Positions 9,469 to 18,284 of a stretch of 64,000 bases of DNA are shown here, piece after piece. The stretch spans positions 2,604,001-2,668,000 of the forward strand of contig NZ_RKHQ01000001.1 in assembly GCF_003751805.1 (NCBI RefSeq), read 5' to 3'. The position numbers and the translations under genes were made by a program. A model generated the notes under the pieces. The model was not told the origin of the DNA. It worked only from the letters and a program-made list of their open reading frames with translations, and did not search any database. Origin of the DNA: Salana multivorans. GTDB taxonomy: Bacteria > Actinomycetota > Actinomycetes > Actinomycetales > Beutenbergiaceae. Every line of letters begins with the position of its first letter. Within the stretch, counting starts at the first letter, position 1.

Positions 9469-10025
9469 GGGCCAATCCTGCCAGCCGCGTCGCCGGGGTG
9501 CTGGGCCGACGGCTCGGGGTCGTCCGGGCGGTGACGCAGGTGGATGCGGTGCGCGATGCTCCACGGCACGACGAGCCAGAGCCCGAGCAGGGCGGCGGCG
9601 GCCACGACGCCGATCGCGATGCCGGCGGCGCGGGAGACGACGACGTCGAACGCGAGCATCGCCGTTCCCGTGACGACGAGGGCGAGGAGCACCAGCGCGA
9701 GCCGGGCCAGCCGGTCGCTCACGAGGACGAGCGGTCGCTTGTAGCCGCGGCGGAACAGCGCGCGGTGGATGCTCACCGGCGCGATGAGGATGCCGGTCGT
9801 GAGCACGGCGAGCGCCACGAGCACGAGGTAGAGCACGCGCTGGTAGGCGTCGAGGTCGGCGAACCTCGCCTGGAACGGCAGCGTGAGCAGGAACCCGGTG
9901 AGGAGCTGCACACCGGTCTGCATGACGCGCAGCTCCTGGAGCAGCTCGTCGAAGTTGCGGTTGGTGCGCTCCGCCTCGTTCTCGGGTGGCGGCGGGGAGT
10001 CACCGGGTGGGATCACGGTCGGCAT
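9465..10025 (-). CDS. DUF6328 family membrane protein
   Basis: A 186-aa protein of unknown function. The N-terminal cytoplasmic stretch contains the conserved NRNFDELLQELRVMQTGVQ, followed by about four hydrophobic segments (LLTGFLLTLPF, VLYLVLVALAVLTTGILIA, LALVLLALVVTGTAMLAF, GIAIGVVAAAALLGLWLVV). The C-terminus is polar. It starts at ATG 10025 with an AGGAGG-type site and diverges from the VIT-family gene, sharing a 35-nt intergenic space. Confidence 0.75.
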   Translation of the reverse strand: MPTVIPPGDSPPPPENEAERTNRNFDELLQELRVMQTGVQLLTGFLLTLPFQARFADLDAYQRVLYLVLVALAVLTTGILIAPVSIHRALFRRGYKRPLVLVSDRLARLALVLLALVVTGTAMLAFDVVVSRAAGIAIGVVAAAALLGLWLVVPWSIAHRIHLRHRPDDPEPSAQHPGDAAGRIGP

Positions 10026-10060
10026 GCGGGACCTCCTTCGTTACCCCTAGCCTGGCCCCT

Positions 10061-10774
10061 GTGTGGTGGATCCTGCGAGCCCCGGCGGCTCGTGTCACGG
10101 GTGAGTGGGACGTCGACGCCGATGCGCGGCGTCGCGAGCTCACCTCCGTCGCCAACGACGGGATCATCTCCTCCGCCGCGATCGTCCAGGGCCTCGCGTC
10201 CGCCGGCGCGACCGGGGTCGAGGCCATGGTCGGTGTCGTCGCCCTCATGGCCGTCGGCATGCTCACGACGGCCGGCACCGCGCTGAGCGAGGCGACGGCC
10301 GAGCGCAACAGCCAGCTCGCGATCGTCGAGTCGGAGCGGGCGCTGCTGGAGCTCTCGCCCGAGGAGGAGTTCGAGGAGCTGGTGACGCTCTACGAGCGCA
10401 AGGGGCTCAGCGGCCCGACCGCGCGGCGGGTGGCACGGGAGCTGACCGACCGCGACGCGCTCGCGGCCCAGCTCGACGCCGAGTTCGACCTCGACGACGT
10501 GGCCCCGGCGCGCTGGCCGTGGGTGTTCGCCGGTCGGAGCGCGCTCGCGTTCCTCCTCGGCAGCCTCGGACCGCTGCTCGTCCTGCTCGTGACGCCGGGC
10601 TGGGCGCGCGGGGAGGTGACGGTCGCGGCCGTCGCGCTCTCGCTCGTCATCTCGGGGTTCATCGGGTCGCGCAGCGAGCACACGAGCGCGTGGGTCTCCA
10701 TCGCGCGGACGGTGGTGATCGGGTTCGTCGTGCTCGGCATCTCGACGCTGGCGGGCACGCTCGTCATGTTCTAG
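10061..10774 (+). CDS. VIT1/CCC1-family metal transporter
   Basis: A 237-aa membrane protein of the vacuolar iron transporter family, which moves Fe2+ or Mn2+ out of the cytosol. It shows the family start RRELTSVANDGIISSAAIVQG, the second helix ALMAVGMLTTAGTALSEATAERN, the acidic cytoplasmic metal-binding region (SPEEEFEELVTLYERKGLS) and three C-terminal helices. GTG 10061 is chosen because TAGCCT at 10048-10053 sits 7 nt before it; the frame is open further upstream but without conserved sequence. Substrate metal is inferred from family only. Confidence 0.85.
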   Translation: MWWILRAPAARVTGEWDVDADARRRELTSVANDGIISSAAIVQGLASAGATGVEAMVGVVALMAVGMLTTAGTALSEATAERNSQLAIVESERALLELSPEEEFEELVTLYERKGLSGPTARRVARELTDRDALAAQLDAEFDLDDVAPARWPWVFAGRSALAFLLGSLGPLLVLLVTPGWARGEVTVAAVALSLVISGFIGSRSEHTSAWVSIARTVVIGFVVLGISTLAGTLVMF

Positions 10775-10785
10775 CCGCGCGGCTA
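10772..10785. other. 14-bp palindrome carrying both convergent stop codons
   Basis: TAGCCGCGCGGCTA is a perfect palindrome. Its left end is the TAG of the VIT-family gene and its right end, read on the other strand, is the TAG of the cardiolipin synthase gene. The two coding regions are 8 nt apart, so this short GC-rich element is the only space for termination. Confidence 0.7.
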
Positions 10786-12255
10786 CTGCAGCGACGAGGT
10801 GAGACGGAAGACGCCGTCGAGGAACGTCCGCGACCGTGGCTCGCGCCGCCACTCCTCGAGGGTCAGCTCGCGCGAGAGCTCCCGGTAGCTCGCCTCGACC
10901 TCGCGCATGCCCGCGACGAAGGACGCGCCGCGCACGAGCATCGTGATCTCGAAGTTGAGGACGAACGAGCGGATGTCGAGGTTGCTCGAGCCGATGACGG
11001 CCACGTCGTCGTCGATCGACAGGTGTTTCGCGTGCAGGATGTACGGGCTCGGGTAGAGGAAGATCCGCACGCCGGCGCGCAGCAGGGCGTCGTAGTAGGA
11101 GCGCTGCGCGTGCCAGACCGGCCCCTGGTCGCCCACCTCGGACACGAACAGCTCGACGTCGAGCCCGCGCAGCCGCGCGGAGGTGATGGCGAGCATCATC
11201 GCCTCGTCCGGCACGAAGTACGGGCTCGTGATGATGACCCGCTCCTGCGCCGACGCGACGAGCCCGAGGAACAGCCGCAGGTTGTTCTCGTGCTCGTAGG
11301 ACGGCCCGCTCGGGATGATCTGGCAGACGAGCGCGTCGGCCCCCGGCGCCTCGTCGAGGAGCTCGGCCGCCGGGACGTGCCGGTCGGCGTCGAGTCCCTC
11401 GCCCGTCTCGGCGTACCAGTCGGAGAGGAACACGGCGTTGACCGCCGCGACGACCGGGCCGGTGACGCGGGTCGTGAGCTCCTGCCACTGCAGCCCGCGG
11501 CGCTCGTTCGACCGCTTGTTGTAGGCGCGGTCGACGAGGTTCTGCGAGCCGGTGTGCGCGACCCGGCCGTCGACGACGACAAGCTTGCGGTGGTTGCGCA
11601 GGTCGGGCCGCTGGTAGCGGCGCTTGAGCGGTTGGACGGGCAGCATGTAGCGCCAGTCGACGCCGATCCGGTCCAGCTCGGCGATGGTCGCGCGGTGGAC
11701 CGACTGGCTGCGCGAGGGGATGTGGTCCATGAGGAGGCGGACGGGGACGCCGCGCTGCACGGCCCGCTCCATCGCGGCGAAGAAGCCGCGGGTGGTCCGG
11801 TCGAACCCGACGACGAAGTACTCGACGTGCACGAACCGCTCGGCCGCGTCGATGTCGTGCGCCGCGCGGTCGATGGAGGCCTGGTAGTCGTCGATCAGCT
11901 CCGCGTGGTTCCCGCCGGACACGGGCATCGCCCCGAGCGCCTGGTTCTGCTCGGTGAGGCCGCGGAACCACCGCGGCCAGGTGCCGGGATCGACGCCCAG
12001 ACCCTCGGGGACGTTCTCGCGGATCACCCGGTTGATCGCGACCTGCCGCTCGCGCCGCCTGCGCGGCAGCTTCTCGTTGCCGATGACGAGGAACAGGATG
12101 CCCCCGACGACGGGGACGAGGAAGATCGTCAGCAGCCAGGCCATCGCGGCCGACGGCGTCCGGTTGCGGGGGATGAGCACGAGCGCGGTGATCCGGATCG
12201 CGAGGTCGAGGAGGATGACGGCGACGCCGACGTTGACGCCGGTCTCGAGGCTCAT
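10783..12255 (-). CDS. cls: Cardiolipin synthase
   Basis: Condenses phosphatidylglycerol into cardiolipin at the membrane. The 490-aa protein has two N-terminal membrane segments (VGVAVILLDLAIRITALVLI and WLLTIFLVPVVGGILFLVI) and two phospholipase-D HKD motifs, HRKLVVVDGRVAHTGSQN and HAKHLSIDDDVAVIGSSN. Length and order fit bacterial ClsA-type enzymes. ATG 12255 follows a TACAAC box at 12264-12269, about 8 nt upstream. It converges with the VIT-family gene. Confidence 0.93.
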   Translation of the reverse strand: MSLETGVNVGVAVILLDLAIRITALVLIPRNRTPSAAMAWLLTIFLVPVVGGILFLVIGNEKLPRRRRERQVAINRVIRENVPEGLGVDPGTWPRWFRGLTEQNQALGAMPVSGGNHAELIDDYQASIDRAAHDIDAAERFVHVEYFVVGFDRTTRGFFAAMERAVQRGVPVRLLMDHIPSRSQSVHRATIAELDRIGVDWRYMLPVQPLKRRYQRPDLRNHRKLVVVDGRVAHTGSQNLVDRAYNKRSNERRGLQWQELTTRVTGPVVAAVNAVFLSDWYAETGEGLDADRHVPAAELLDEAPGADALVCQIIPSGPSYEHENNLRLFLGLVASAQERVIITSPYFVPDEAMMLAITSARLRGLDVELFVSEVGDQGPVWHAQRSYYDALLRAGVRIFLYPSPYILHAKHLSIDDDVAVIGSSNLDIRSFVLNFEITMLVRGASFVAGMREVEASYRELSRELTLEEWRREPRSRTFLDGVFRLTSSLQ

Positions 12256-12368
12256 GGGGTCGAGTTGTACCAGTCCGGCACGGAGCGAGCCACCGCCGTC
12301 CGCTGGTCAGGCGGACGACGGTGGCTCGGTCGGCGGTGGGAGGCTGCGGACGGTGGGGGAGCCGCGAC

Positions 12369-12935
12369 CTAGGCGTCCGCGTCCCGCTCGGTGTCGGCGG
12401 CGTCCGTCGCGGCGGCGCTCTGCTCGGCGGCCCAGGCCGCGACGCGCGCCGCGCTCTCGGTCTCGGAGAGGTCCTCGACGCGGGTCATGATCGACCACCG
12501 CACGCCGAACGGGTCGCGGATCGAGGCGAACCGGTCGCCCGAGACGAACGTGCCCGCGGGCTCGCGGACCGTCGCGCCCGCGGCGACCGCGCGCTCGACG
12601 ACGGCGTCGACGTCGGGGCAGTAGAGGCCGATCGAGTAGCAGTCGTCGTCGCCGTCCGGCGGCGGGACGAGGCCGAAGGCGGGGTTCGGCTCGCCGAGCT
12701 GGAGGTGGCCGGAGCCGAGGTCGAGGTCGGCGTGGGCCACGACGCCGCCCATCTCGGTGACGTCGACGACCCGGGCGCCGAACACGTCGCGGTAGAACGC
12801 GATCGCGCCGGCGGCGTCGACGACGGAGATGAACGGGGTCAGGCTGGTGAGGCCGTGCGGGATCCCGTCGGTCGTGTGCTCGCCGGTCACGCCGCTGGTC
12901 GGGGTGCTGGGCTCGGGGCTGGTCGTCTCGCTCAT
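12369..12935 (-). CDS. VOC-superfamily (glyoxalase/PhnB-like) protein
   Basis: A 188-aa protein of the vicinal oxygen chelate fold. It shows the HGLTSLTPFISVVDAAGAIAFYRDVFGA start and, late, FASIRDPFGVRWSIMT. The mid-part DVDAVVERAVAAGATVREP is typical of PhnB-like proteins, often annotated as uncharacterised or resistance-like. Substrate is unknown. TAGCGT at 12942-12947 is 6 nt from the ATG, indicating a leaderless message. It diverges from the AraC regulator, which may control it. Confidence 0.8.
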   Translation of the reverse strand: MSETTSPEPSTPTSGVTGEHTTDGIPHGLTSLTPFISVVDAAGAIAFYRDVFGARVVDVTEMGGVVAHADLDLGSGHLQLGEPNPAFGLVPPPDGDDDCYSIGLYCPDVDAVVERAVAAGATVREPAGTFVSGDRFASIRDPFGVRWSIMTRVEDLSETESAARVAAWAAEQSAAATDAADTERDADA

Positions 12936-12941
12936 GCCCCG

Positions 12942-12978
12942 ACGCTAGGACCGGGGGAGCCGGGGTGGCTTGTAGATT
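12942..12978. promoter_or_regulatory. Divergent promoters between VOC and AraC genes
   Basis: TAGCGT (minus strand, 12942-12947) serves the VOC gene and TAGATT (plus strand, 12973-12978) serves the AraC-type gene. The -10 boxes are only 25 nt apart, so one bound regulator could affect both. Confidence 0.5.
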
Positions 12979-13022
12979 CGCGACGGAGCCGTCGAGGCGG
13001 CCAGCGAGCGAGGAGGTACCGC

Positions 13023-13859
13023 GTGGTCGATCCGGTCCAGCCGCACGACCCGCGCGGCATCCTCTACCCGACGCGGCTGCCGACCTTCCACCGGGTGCCG
13101 GCGCCGCCGGGGCTCGGCGACCTCGTGCGGTGGTTCTGGATCCCCGAGTGGCGCCTCGCCCCCGGGCGGACCTCGCGGCAGAGCGTCCTGCCGTTCCCCG
13201 CCTCGAACCTCGTCGTCGAGCCCGACGGGGTCACGCTGGCCGGGCCGACGACGCGGGTCTCGCACCGGGACCTCACGGGCGCGGGGTGGGCGGTCGGCGC
13301 CCTGCTGCGCCCGGCGGCGGTGGCGTCGCTGTGCCCGGACGGTCCGCGCGCCGTCCGGGACGCCGAGGTCGCCGTCGCGGCCCCCGAGCTGCGCGCGGCG
13401 GTCGCGGCCGTCATGGCGGGCGGTCGATCGGACGAGGACGAGGACGCCGGCGCCGGCGCTGCGCGGCGGCGGGCGGCCGTCGCGGCGTTCGCCGGCTGGC
13501 TCGCCGACCACGTCGAGCCGCCCGGCGCGCGGGCGCTCCTCGCCAACCGGCTCGAGGACCTGGTCGCCGCCGACCGCTCGGTCACGCAGGTCGAGCAGGC
13601 GGCGGCCGGGCTCGGGGTCTCCGTCCGCGCGGTGCAGCGGCTCGCCGAGCGCTACGTCGGACTGCCGCCGCTCGCGGTCATCCGCCGCTACCGGCTCCAG
13701 GAGGCGGCCCAGCGCCTGCGGGACGAGCCGGGGGTGACGATCGCCGACGTGGCCGCCGAGCTCGGGTACGCCGACCAGGCCCACCTCAGCCACGACTTCC
13801 GCAGCGTCCTCGGTCTCCCGCCGAGCGCCTACCGCGGGGATGCCGGCCGCACGGACTGA
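13023..13859 (+). CDS. AraC-family transcriptional regulator
   Basis: A 278-aa regulator. The N-terminal half (about 1-170) includes LVRWFWIPEW, typical of the DUF6597 sensor domain, and the C-terminal about 95 residues hold the two helix-turn-helix units of AraC proteins, ending with ADVAAELGYADQAHLSHDFRSVLGLPPSAYR. GTG 13023 is chosen because AGGAGG at 13011-13016 is well spaced; the frame is open far upstream without conserved content. It diverges from the VOC gene, its likeliest target. Confidence 0.85.
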   Translation: MVDPVQPHDPRGILYPTRLPTFHRVPAPPGLGDLVRWFWIPEWRLAPGRTSRQSVLPFPASNLVVEPDGVTLAGPTTRVSHRDLTGAGWAVGALLRPAAVASLCPDGPRAVRDAEVAVAAPELRAAVAAVMAGGRSDEDEDAGAGAARRRAAVAAFAGWLADHVEPPGARALLANRLEDLVAADRSVTQVEQAAAGLGVSVRAVQRLAERYVGLPPLAVIRRYRLQEAAQRLRDEPGVTIADVAAELGYADQAHLSHDFRSVLGLPPSAYRGDAGRTD

Positions 13860-14053
13860 CGCGTCCTCCCGCGCAGGAGCGCTCGGCCGGGGGCCGGACC
13901 CGGGTCGGCCGGACGGCCCGCCCGCGTCCGCTCGCGACGTGCGCCCAGCGACCCGCGCGGTCCGGCCGACCCGACGCGCCCTGTCCGACGCGCCCCCGGC
14001 CTCCCTCCGGACCGTCGTCCCGCGTTCTCCGCCCGACCATCGCGACGCACGAA
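13860..14053. other. Intergenic, no gene seen
   Basis: GC-rich space after the AraC gene with a near-palindrome around GACCCGGGTC (13897-13906), which could terminate transcription. Nothing else is recognisable until the Zur-like promoter that follows. Confidence 0.5.
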
Positions 14054-14082
14054 TTGAGAATGGTTCTCGTTATGGTTAAGGT
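14054..14082 (+). promoter_or_regulatory. Zur-like operator and promoter of the anchored-repeat zinc locus
   Basis: The dyad GAGAA-TGG-TTCTC (14056-14068, inside TGAGAATGGTTCTCG) closely resembles Zur boxes of Actinobacteria, whose consensus is about TGAAAATCATTTTCA. TTGAGA (14054-14059) and TAAGGT (14077-14082) are spaced by exactly 17 nt, so the dyad overlaps the -35 and spacer where repressor binding would block polymerase. The local sequence is strikingly AT-richer than its surroundings. It precedes the surface protein gene by about 150 nt. Fur-family (iron) control cannot be excluded by sequence alone. Confidence 0.8.
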
Positions 14083-14232
14083 GGGCGTGAGACCGACCCG
14101 AGGAGTCGGCCGGGTCCCGTCCGTCGGCTGACGGACGTCGACCACACCCGCCTGACCCACCTCCGGCCCGCGCGTCGTCGACGCTCGGCCGAACCCTGCT
14201 GCGCCGTCGGCGCTGGAAAGTAGAGATCACCC

Positions 14233-17200
14233 GTGACGAACTCACCCCTCGAACGCCGGGGGGCGCGGCGACGGTTCGGACCCGTCGTGGCGCTCGCCGG
14301 CATCGTGAGCCTGCTGGGCTCGGCGGTCCTGACGGCCGTCCCCGCCCTCGCCGACGAGCGTCCGCTCACCCTCGACCATGGACACGTCGACGCCTTCAAC
14401 CTGGCCCTCGAGAACGGCCAGCCCGTCCTCAACCTCAAGGAGGACGTGACGGGAAGCCACGTCACCCACCCGCCCGAGGAGGTCAACCTCGTCGTCAAGG
14501 ACGCGGCTCTCACGCAGTTCCCGGGCGACGCCTCCTACGCGGCGTACTTCCCGGAGGAGCTGCTCGGCACGTCGGCCTACTACCTGCCGCTCACCCAGGA
14601 CCCCAACCTCCTCTGGCCCGGCTGGGACAGCCTCCCCCTCGGCTCGCCGTGGAACGACGTCGACATCCACGTCACGGACATCGACGGTCCGGGCGACGTC
14701 TTCCTGTGGTCGCAGGGCTCGTTCGGCGGTAAGCAGCCCCTGCTCACCGGCGGCGGCTACCAGCTGCCCGGCACGATCCACCAGAGCGCGCTGGCCCACG
14801 TCCACGCCAACTGGGCCTTCACCCAGCCCGGCGAGTACCTCGTGACGGCCCACGCGGTGGTGTCCGCCACCTCGACGGGCGCCTCGGCGACGACGAACGA
14901 GGCGACCTACCTCTTCACGGTCGGCACCCAGGCACCGCCGACCGCCGTCACGGTCGAGGGCCTGGCGAACCCCTACCTCCCCGGCGCCACCGTGCAGCTC
15001 GTCGCCCGGCCCGACGTCCCCCTGAAGAACGCGACCTACCGCTGGGAGGCGTCGTTCGACGGGGTGACCTGGGCCGAGGTCCCCGGCCAGAGCGCCGAGG
15101 CCTACGCCGCCATGGTGCAGGACGGGCAGCAGCTGCGCTCCGTGGTCACCGCGCGCGGTGCGACGGTGGTGTCCGAGCCGGTGACGACGACCGAGCTGGC
15201 GGCCGGCAGCGTCACCATCCAGGGGCTGAGCAACCCGTACCTGCCCGGCGCGCCGGTCGAGCTCACCGCCGTCACGGACGCGCAGGTGCCCGGGGCGACC
15301 TACCGGTGGGAGACGTCGAGCGACGGCGCCACCTGGACGACGCTCCAGGACGGCGCCTCGGCCTCGGTCGAGCTGCCGGCGGTGGACGGCGAGCTGGTCC
15401 GCGTCTCCCACGTCTCCGGGGAGCGCACCGTCACCTCCGAGCCGGTGGTCGTCGAGCTGGTCGACCTGCCGACGACGCTGACGCTCACCGGCCTGGCCGA
15501 CTCCTACGCGCCCGGCGAGGACGTCGTCATCGAGGCCAAGCCCGACGTCCTGGTGGACGGCGGCGTCTTCGCCTGGGAGACCTCGGTCGACGGCGCGACG
15601 TGGGAGGTCGTCGCCGGTGCGGCCGGTTCCGTCCTCACCCTCCCCGCCGTCGCCGACCAGCAGGTTCGCGCCACCTACACCGGCTACGGCCAGACCGTCG
15701 TCTCCGACCCGGTCACCGTCACGGTCGCGGCTCCGATCCCGACGTCCGTGTCGATCGCGGGCCTGAAGACCTCTTACGCGGCCGATGAGACCGTCGAGCT
15801 CACCGCGACGCTCGACATGGCTGCCGAGGGGGCGACGTACGCGTGGGAGACCTCGGCCGACGGCGTCGCCTGGCGGGGCGTCGCGGACCGGACCGGTCCG
15901 TCGCTCGCGGTGCCGGCCGTTGACGGTCAGCGCATCCGGGTGACGGCGAGCGGCGCCGGGTGGAGCCTCACGTCGCCCCCGGTCGTCGTGTCCGTCGCCC
16001 CGAGCGCGCCCGAGCAGCCCACCACCGTCTCGATCACGGGCCTGGAGTCCTCCTACGCACCGGGCGACACGGTGCGCCTCACCGCGACGACCGACCGTCC
16101 CGCCGAGGACGCGCGCTACGCCTGGCAGGAGTGGACCGAGCTGGTCGGCTCCTCCGCCTGGGTCGACGTCCCGGGTCGGACCGGGGCGACCTACTCCGGA
16201 GCGGCGACGGACGGCCAGCGGCTCCGCGTCGTCGTCACCGTCGGCGACGCGACCCTGACCTCCGAGCCCGTCACCGTCGTGGTCACCCGGACCCCGCCGG
16301 GACAGTGCTGGGCGCTGGACCTCGACCACGGCCACGTCGACGCGTTCAACGTCCGGCTCGGCGGCACCGACGGCGTCCCGACGCTGACGCTCAAGGAGGA
16401 CGTGACCGGGCAGCACGTCCAGCACGCCCCCGAGGACGTCAACCTCGTCGTCAAGGAGTCGGCGCGCACGACGCTGCCCGCCGTCGCCGGCGTCCCGGAG
16501 CAGCTGCACGGCGCCACCGCCTACTACCTGCCGCTGACGCAGGACCCCGATCTCCTCTGGCCCGGCTGGGACAGCCTCGAGCTGGCCCCGGGCGGCTGGG
16601 AGACGGTTGACATCGACGTCTCGGCGATCGAGGGGCCCGGCCAGGTGTACCTGTGGTCGAGCGGCGGCTTCGGCGGCGCCACCTCGCTGCTGGACGGCGG
16701 CGGCTACCAGCTGCCCGGCACGATCCACCAGAGCGCGCTGGCCCACGTGCACGCGAGCTGGGCGTTCACCGAGCCGGGGGCCTACTACCTCACGGTGACC
16801 GCCACGGCGCACAGGGCGGGCGGGGTGAGCCACACGACCAACACCGGGACCTACCTGTTCACGGTCGGGGACGCCGACCTGCCCGACGACTACCGCGACT
16901 GCACGGCCCCGCCGGCCGTCGACCCGCAGGCTCCGGCCGAGGACGAGCTGACCGAGGCGACGCGCGGCGACGTCACGATCGACCCGTCCCGTGTCCGGGC
17001 CGGCGAGCAGGCGACGGTGTCGCTCGGCTCCGACGGTGGCGGCGCGACGGTGGCGGCCTTCCTGCACTCGGACCCGCTGGCGCTGACCGACGGGTGGACG
17101 ACGGCGGACTCCGACGGCCGGTTCCTCGTCACGGTCCCGCGCTCCGCGGAGCCGGGCGAGCACCGGGTCTCGGTGGTGGACGCGGACAACGAGCTCGTGG

Positions 17201-18231
17201 GCTGGACCGAGCTCACCGTCCTGCCGGCCCGCGACGAGGACCCGTCGCCGACCGACCCGTCGCCGACCGACCCGCCGACGACCGACCCGCCGACGACCGA
17301 CCCCGACCCGAGCCCGTCCGGCAGCGGCGGCACGGGCGGCGGTGGCTCCGGCACGACGGGCAAGGAGATCTGCCTCCCGGTCCCCGCGACCGCGGCGACG
17401 ACCGGCACCACGGGCACCACGCCGTCGGCCACGGGCTCGGTCGTGGTCGGGACGGAGGGCCACTTCGACTTCGGCCCGGTCGTCCAGGACGGCGCGTTCC
17501 AGATCCAGGTGAAGGACGACCGGACCGCGCCGCCCGTGTGGCGCGACCCCGACACCGTGGTGTTCGACCTGGGGACGGCGGCGCTGCGCAAGGCCGCGGA
17601 CATCCCGGCCGAGCTGCAGTTCGTCGCGCCCGCCGGGAAGGACGTCTACATGATCCAGCAGATCCAGGAGGCGGGGGTTCCGTGGCTCGGGTGGAACACC
17701 CAGCACGAGACGATCGTCAACGGGCCGGGCTCGAACGGCGTCACGATGCGGCTGGACAAGGTCGAGGGACCCGGTGAGCTCGCCATCTTCCTCAACGGCA
17801 ACTTCGGCCAGCTCGTGGGCCAGCGGGTCGTGGACACGGTCGGTGGGCCGACCAGCTACACCATCCCGGCCAACACCCACCAGCACGGGAACTGGGTCTT
17901 CACCGAGCCCGGGGTCTACGCCGTGACCTTCACCATGTCGGCCGACGGGCAGTCGGACACGGCGACGCTGCGCTTCGCCGTGGGTCAGGCCGACCCAGCG
18001 GCGGCCGCCGCCCCCGGTGCGGCGACCGGGACCGGCGCGACGCCGGCGGCGGCGTCGGGCACCCAGGGCCGGACGGCCTCCGGCCAGCCGTGCACGCTGC
18101 CCACGACCGGCGTCGACGGTGATCCCGGCGCGCTCGCCGTCATCGGGGTGCTCGCCGTGGTCACCGGGCTCGGTCTCCAGCTCCTCGCTCGCCGGCGGCG
18201 CGCGTCGCTCGGACGCGGGCCGGCGGCCTAG
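14233..18231 (+). CDS. LPTTG-anchored surface protein with three choice-of-anchor M domains
   Basis: A 1332-aa secreted protein. A signal peptide (RRGARRRF, a hydrophobic core, then PALA near residue 41) is followed by an M-type domain at about 45-230. Next are five Ig-like repeats of about 90 residues (235-690), each opening like TVEGLANPYLPG and containing YRWETS-DG-TW. A second M domain spans 695-880, then come a beta-rich segment, a Pro/Thr-rich linker (DPSPTDP repeats, about 1005-1040) and a third M domain (1070-1260). The C-terminus has LPTTG at 1289-1293, a hydrophobic helix and RRRR, a sortase sorting signal. Each M domain has a GH motif (H51, H701, H1077) and an HxH motif before W (189/191, 838/840, 1216/1218). 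It resembles the family I recall as TIGR03773, wall proteins associated with this transporter type. I infer surface zinc capture. GTG 14233 has only a weak upstream site. Confidence 0.85.
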   Translation: MTNSPLERRGARRRFGPVVALAGIVSLLGSAVLTAVPALADERPLTLDHGHVDAFNLALENGQPVLNLKEDVTGSHVTHPPEEVNLVVKDAALTQFPGDASYAAYFPEELLGTSAYYLPLTQDPNLLWPGWDSLPLGSPWNDVDIHVTDIDGPGDVFLWSQGSFGGKQPLLTGGGYQLPGTIHQSALAHVHANWAFTQPGEYLVTAHAVVSATSTGASATTNEATYLFTVGTQAPPTAVTVEGLANPYLPGATVQLVARPDVPLKNATYRWEASFDGVTWAEVPGQSAEAYAAMVQDGQQLRSVVTARGATVVSEPVTTTELAAGSVTIQGLSNPYLPGAPVELTAVTDAQVPGATYRWETSSDGATWTTLQDGASASVELPAVDGELVRVSHVSGERTVTSEPVVVELVDLPTTLTLTGLADSYAPGEDVVIEAKPDVLVDGGVFAWETSVDGATWEVVAGAAGSVLTLPAVADQQVRATYTGYGQTVVSDPVTVTVAAPIPTSVSIAGLKTSYAADETVELTATLDMAAEGATYAWETSADGVAWRGVADRTGPSLAVPAVDGQRIRVTASGAGWSLTSPPVVVSVAPSAPEQPTTVSITGLESSYAPGDTVRLTATTDRPAEDARYAWQEWTELVGSSAWVDVPGRTGATYSGAATDGQRLRVVVTVGDATLTSEPVTVVVTRTPPGQCWALDLDHGHVDAFNVRLGGTDGVPTLTLKEDVTGQHVQHAPEDVNLVVKESARTTLPAVAGVPEQLHGATAYYLPLTQDPDLLWPGWDSLELAPGGWETVDIDVSAIEGPGQVYLWSSGGFGGATSLLDGGGYQLPGTIHQSALAHVHASWAFTEPGAYYLTVTATAHRAGGVSHTTNTGTYLFTVGDADLPDDYRDCTAPPAVDPQAPAEDELTEATRGDVTIDPSRVRAGEQATVSLGSDGGGATVAAFLHSDPLALTDGWTTADSDGRFLVTVPRSAEPGEHRVSVVDADNELVGWTELTVLPARDEDPSPTDPSPTDPPTTDPPTTDPDPSPSGSGGTGGGGSGTTGKEICLPVPATAATTGTTGTTPSATGSVVVGTEGHFDFGPVVQDGAFQIQVKDDRTAPPVWRDPDTVVFDLGTAALRKAADIPAELQFVAPAGKDVYMIQQIQEAGVPWLGWNTQHETIVNGPGSNGVTMRLDKVEGPGELAIFLNGNFGQLVGQRVVDTVGGPTSYTIPANTHQHGNWVFTEPGVYAVTFTMSADGQSDTATLRFAVGQADPAAAAAPGAATGTGATPAAASGTQGRTASGQPCTLPTTGVDGDPGALAVIGVLAVVTGLGLQLLARRRRASLGRGPAA

Positions 18232-18240
18232 CTCAACGGT

Positions 18241-18270
18241 CGCGGGGGTCGCGCACGCGCGGCCCCCGCG
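18241..18270 (+). terminator. Strong intercistronic hairpin after the first zinc-locus gene
   Basis: Arms CGCGGGGG (18241-18248) and CCCCCGCG (18263-18270) are perfectly complementary and enclose a smaller CGCG pair. It sits between the surface-protein stop and the ribosome-binding site of the lipoprotein gene. It could be a partial terminator or mRNA stabiliser giving the surface protein a different expression level from the transporter genes. Confidence 0.6.
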
Positions 18271-18284
18271 GCGGGAGGCTTCTC

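Noticed and set aside
14242-17886. A 1214-codon open frame on the minus strand across the large surface protein gene.
   Set aside because: Composition is Arg/Val/Gly/Asp-rich and repetitive only because the sense repeats are; signal peptide, Ig repeats and LPTTG are all on the plus strand.
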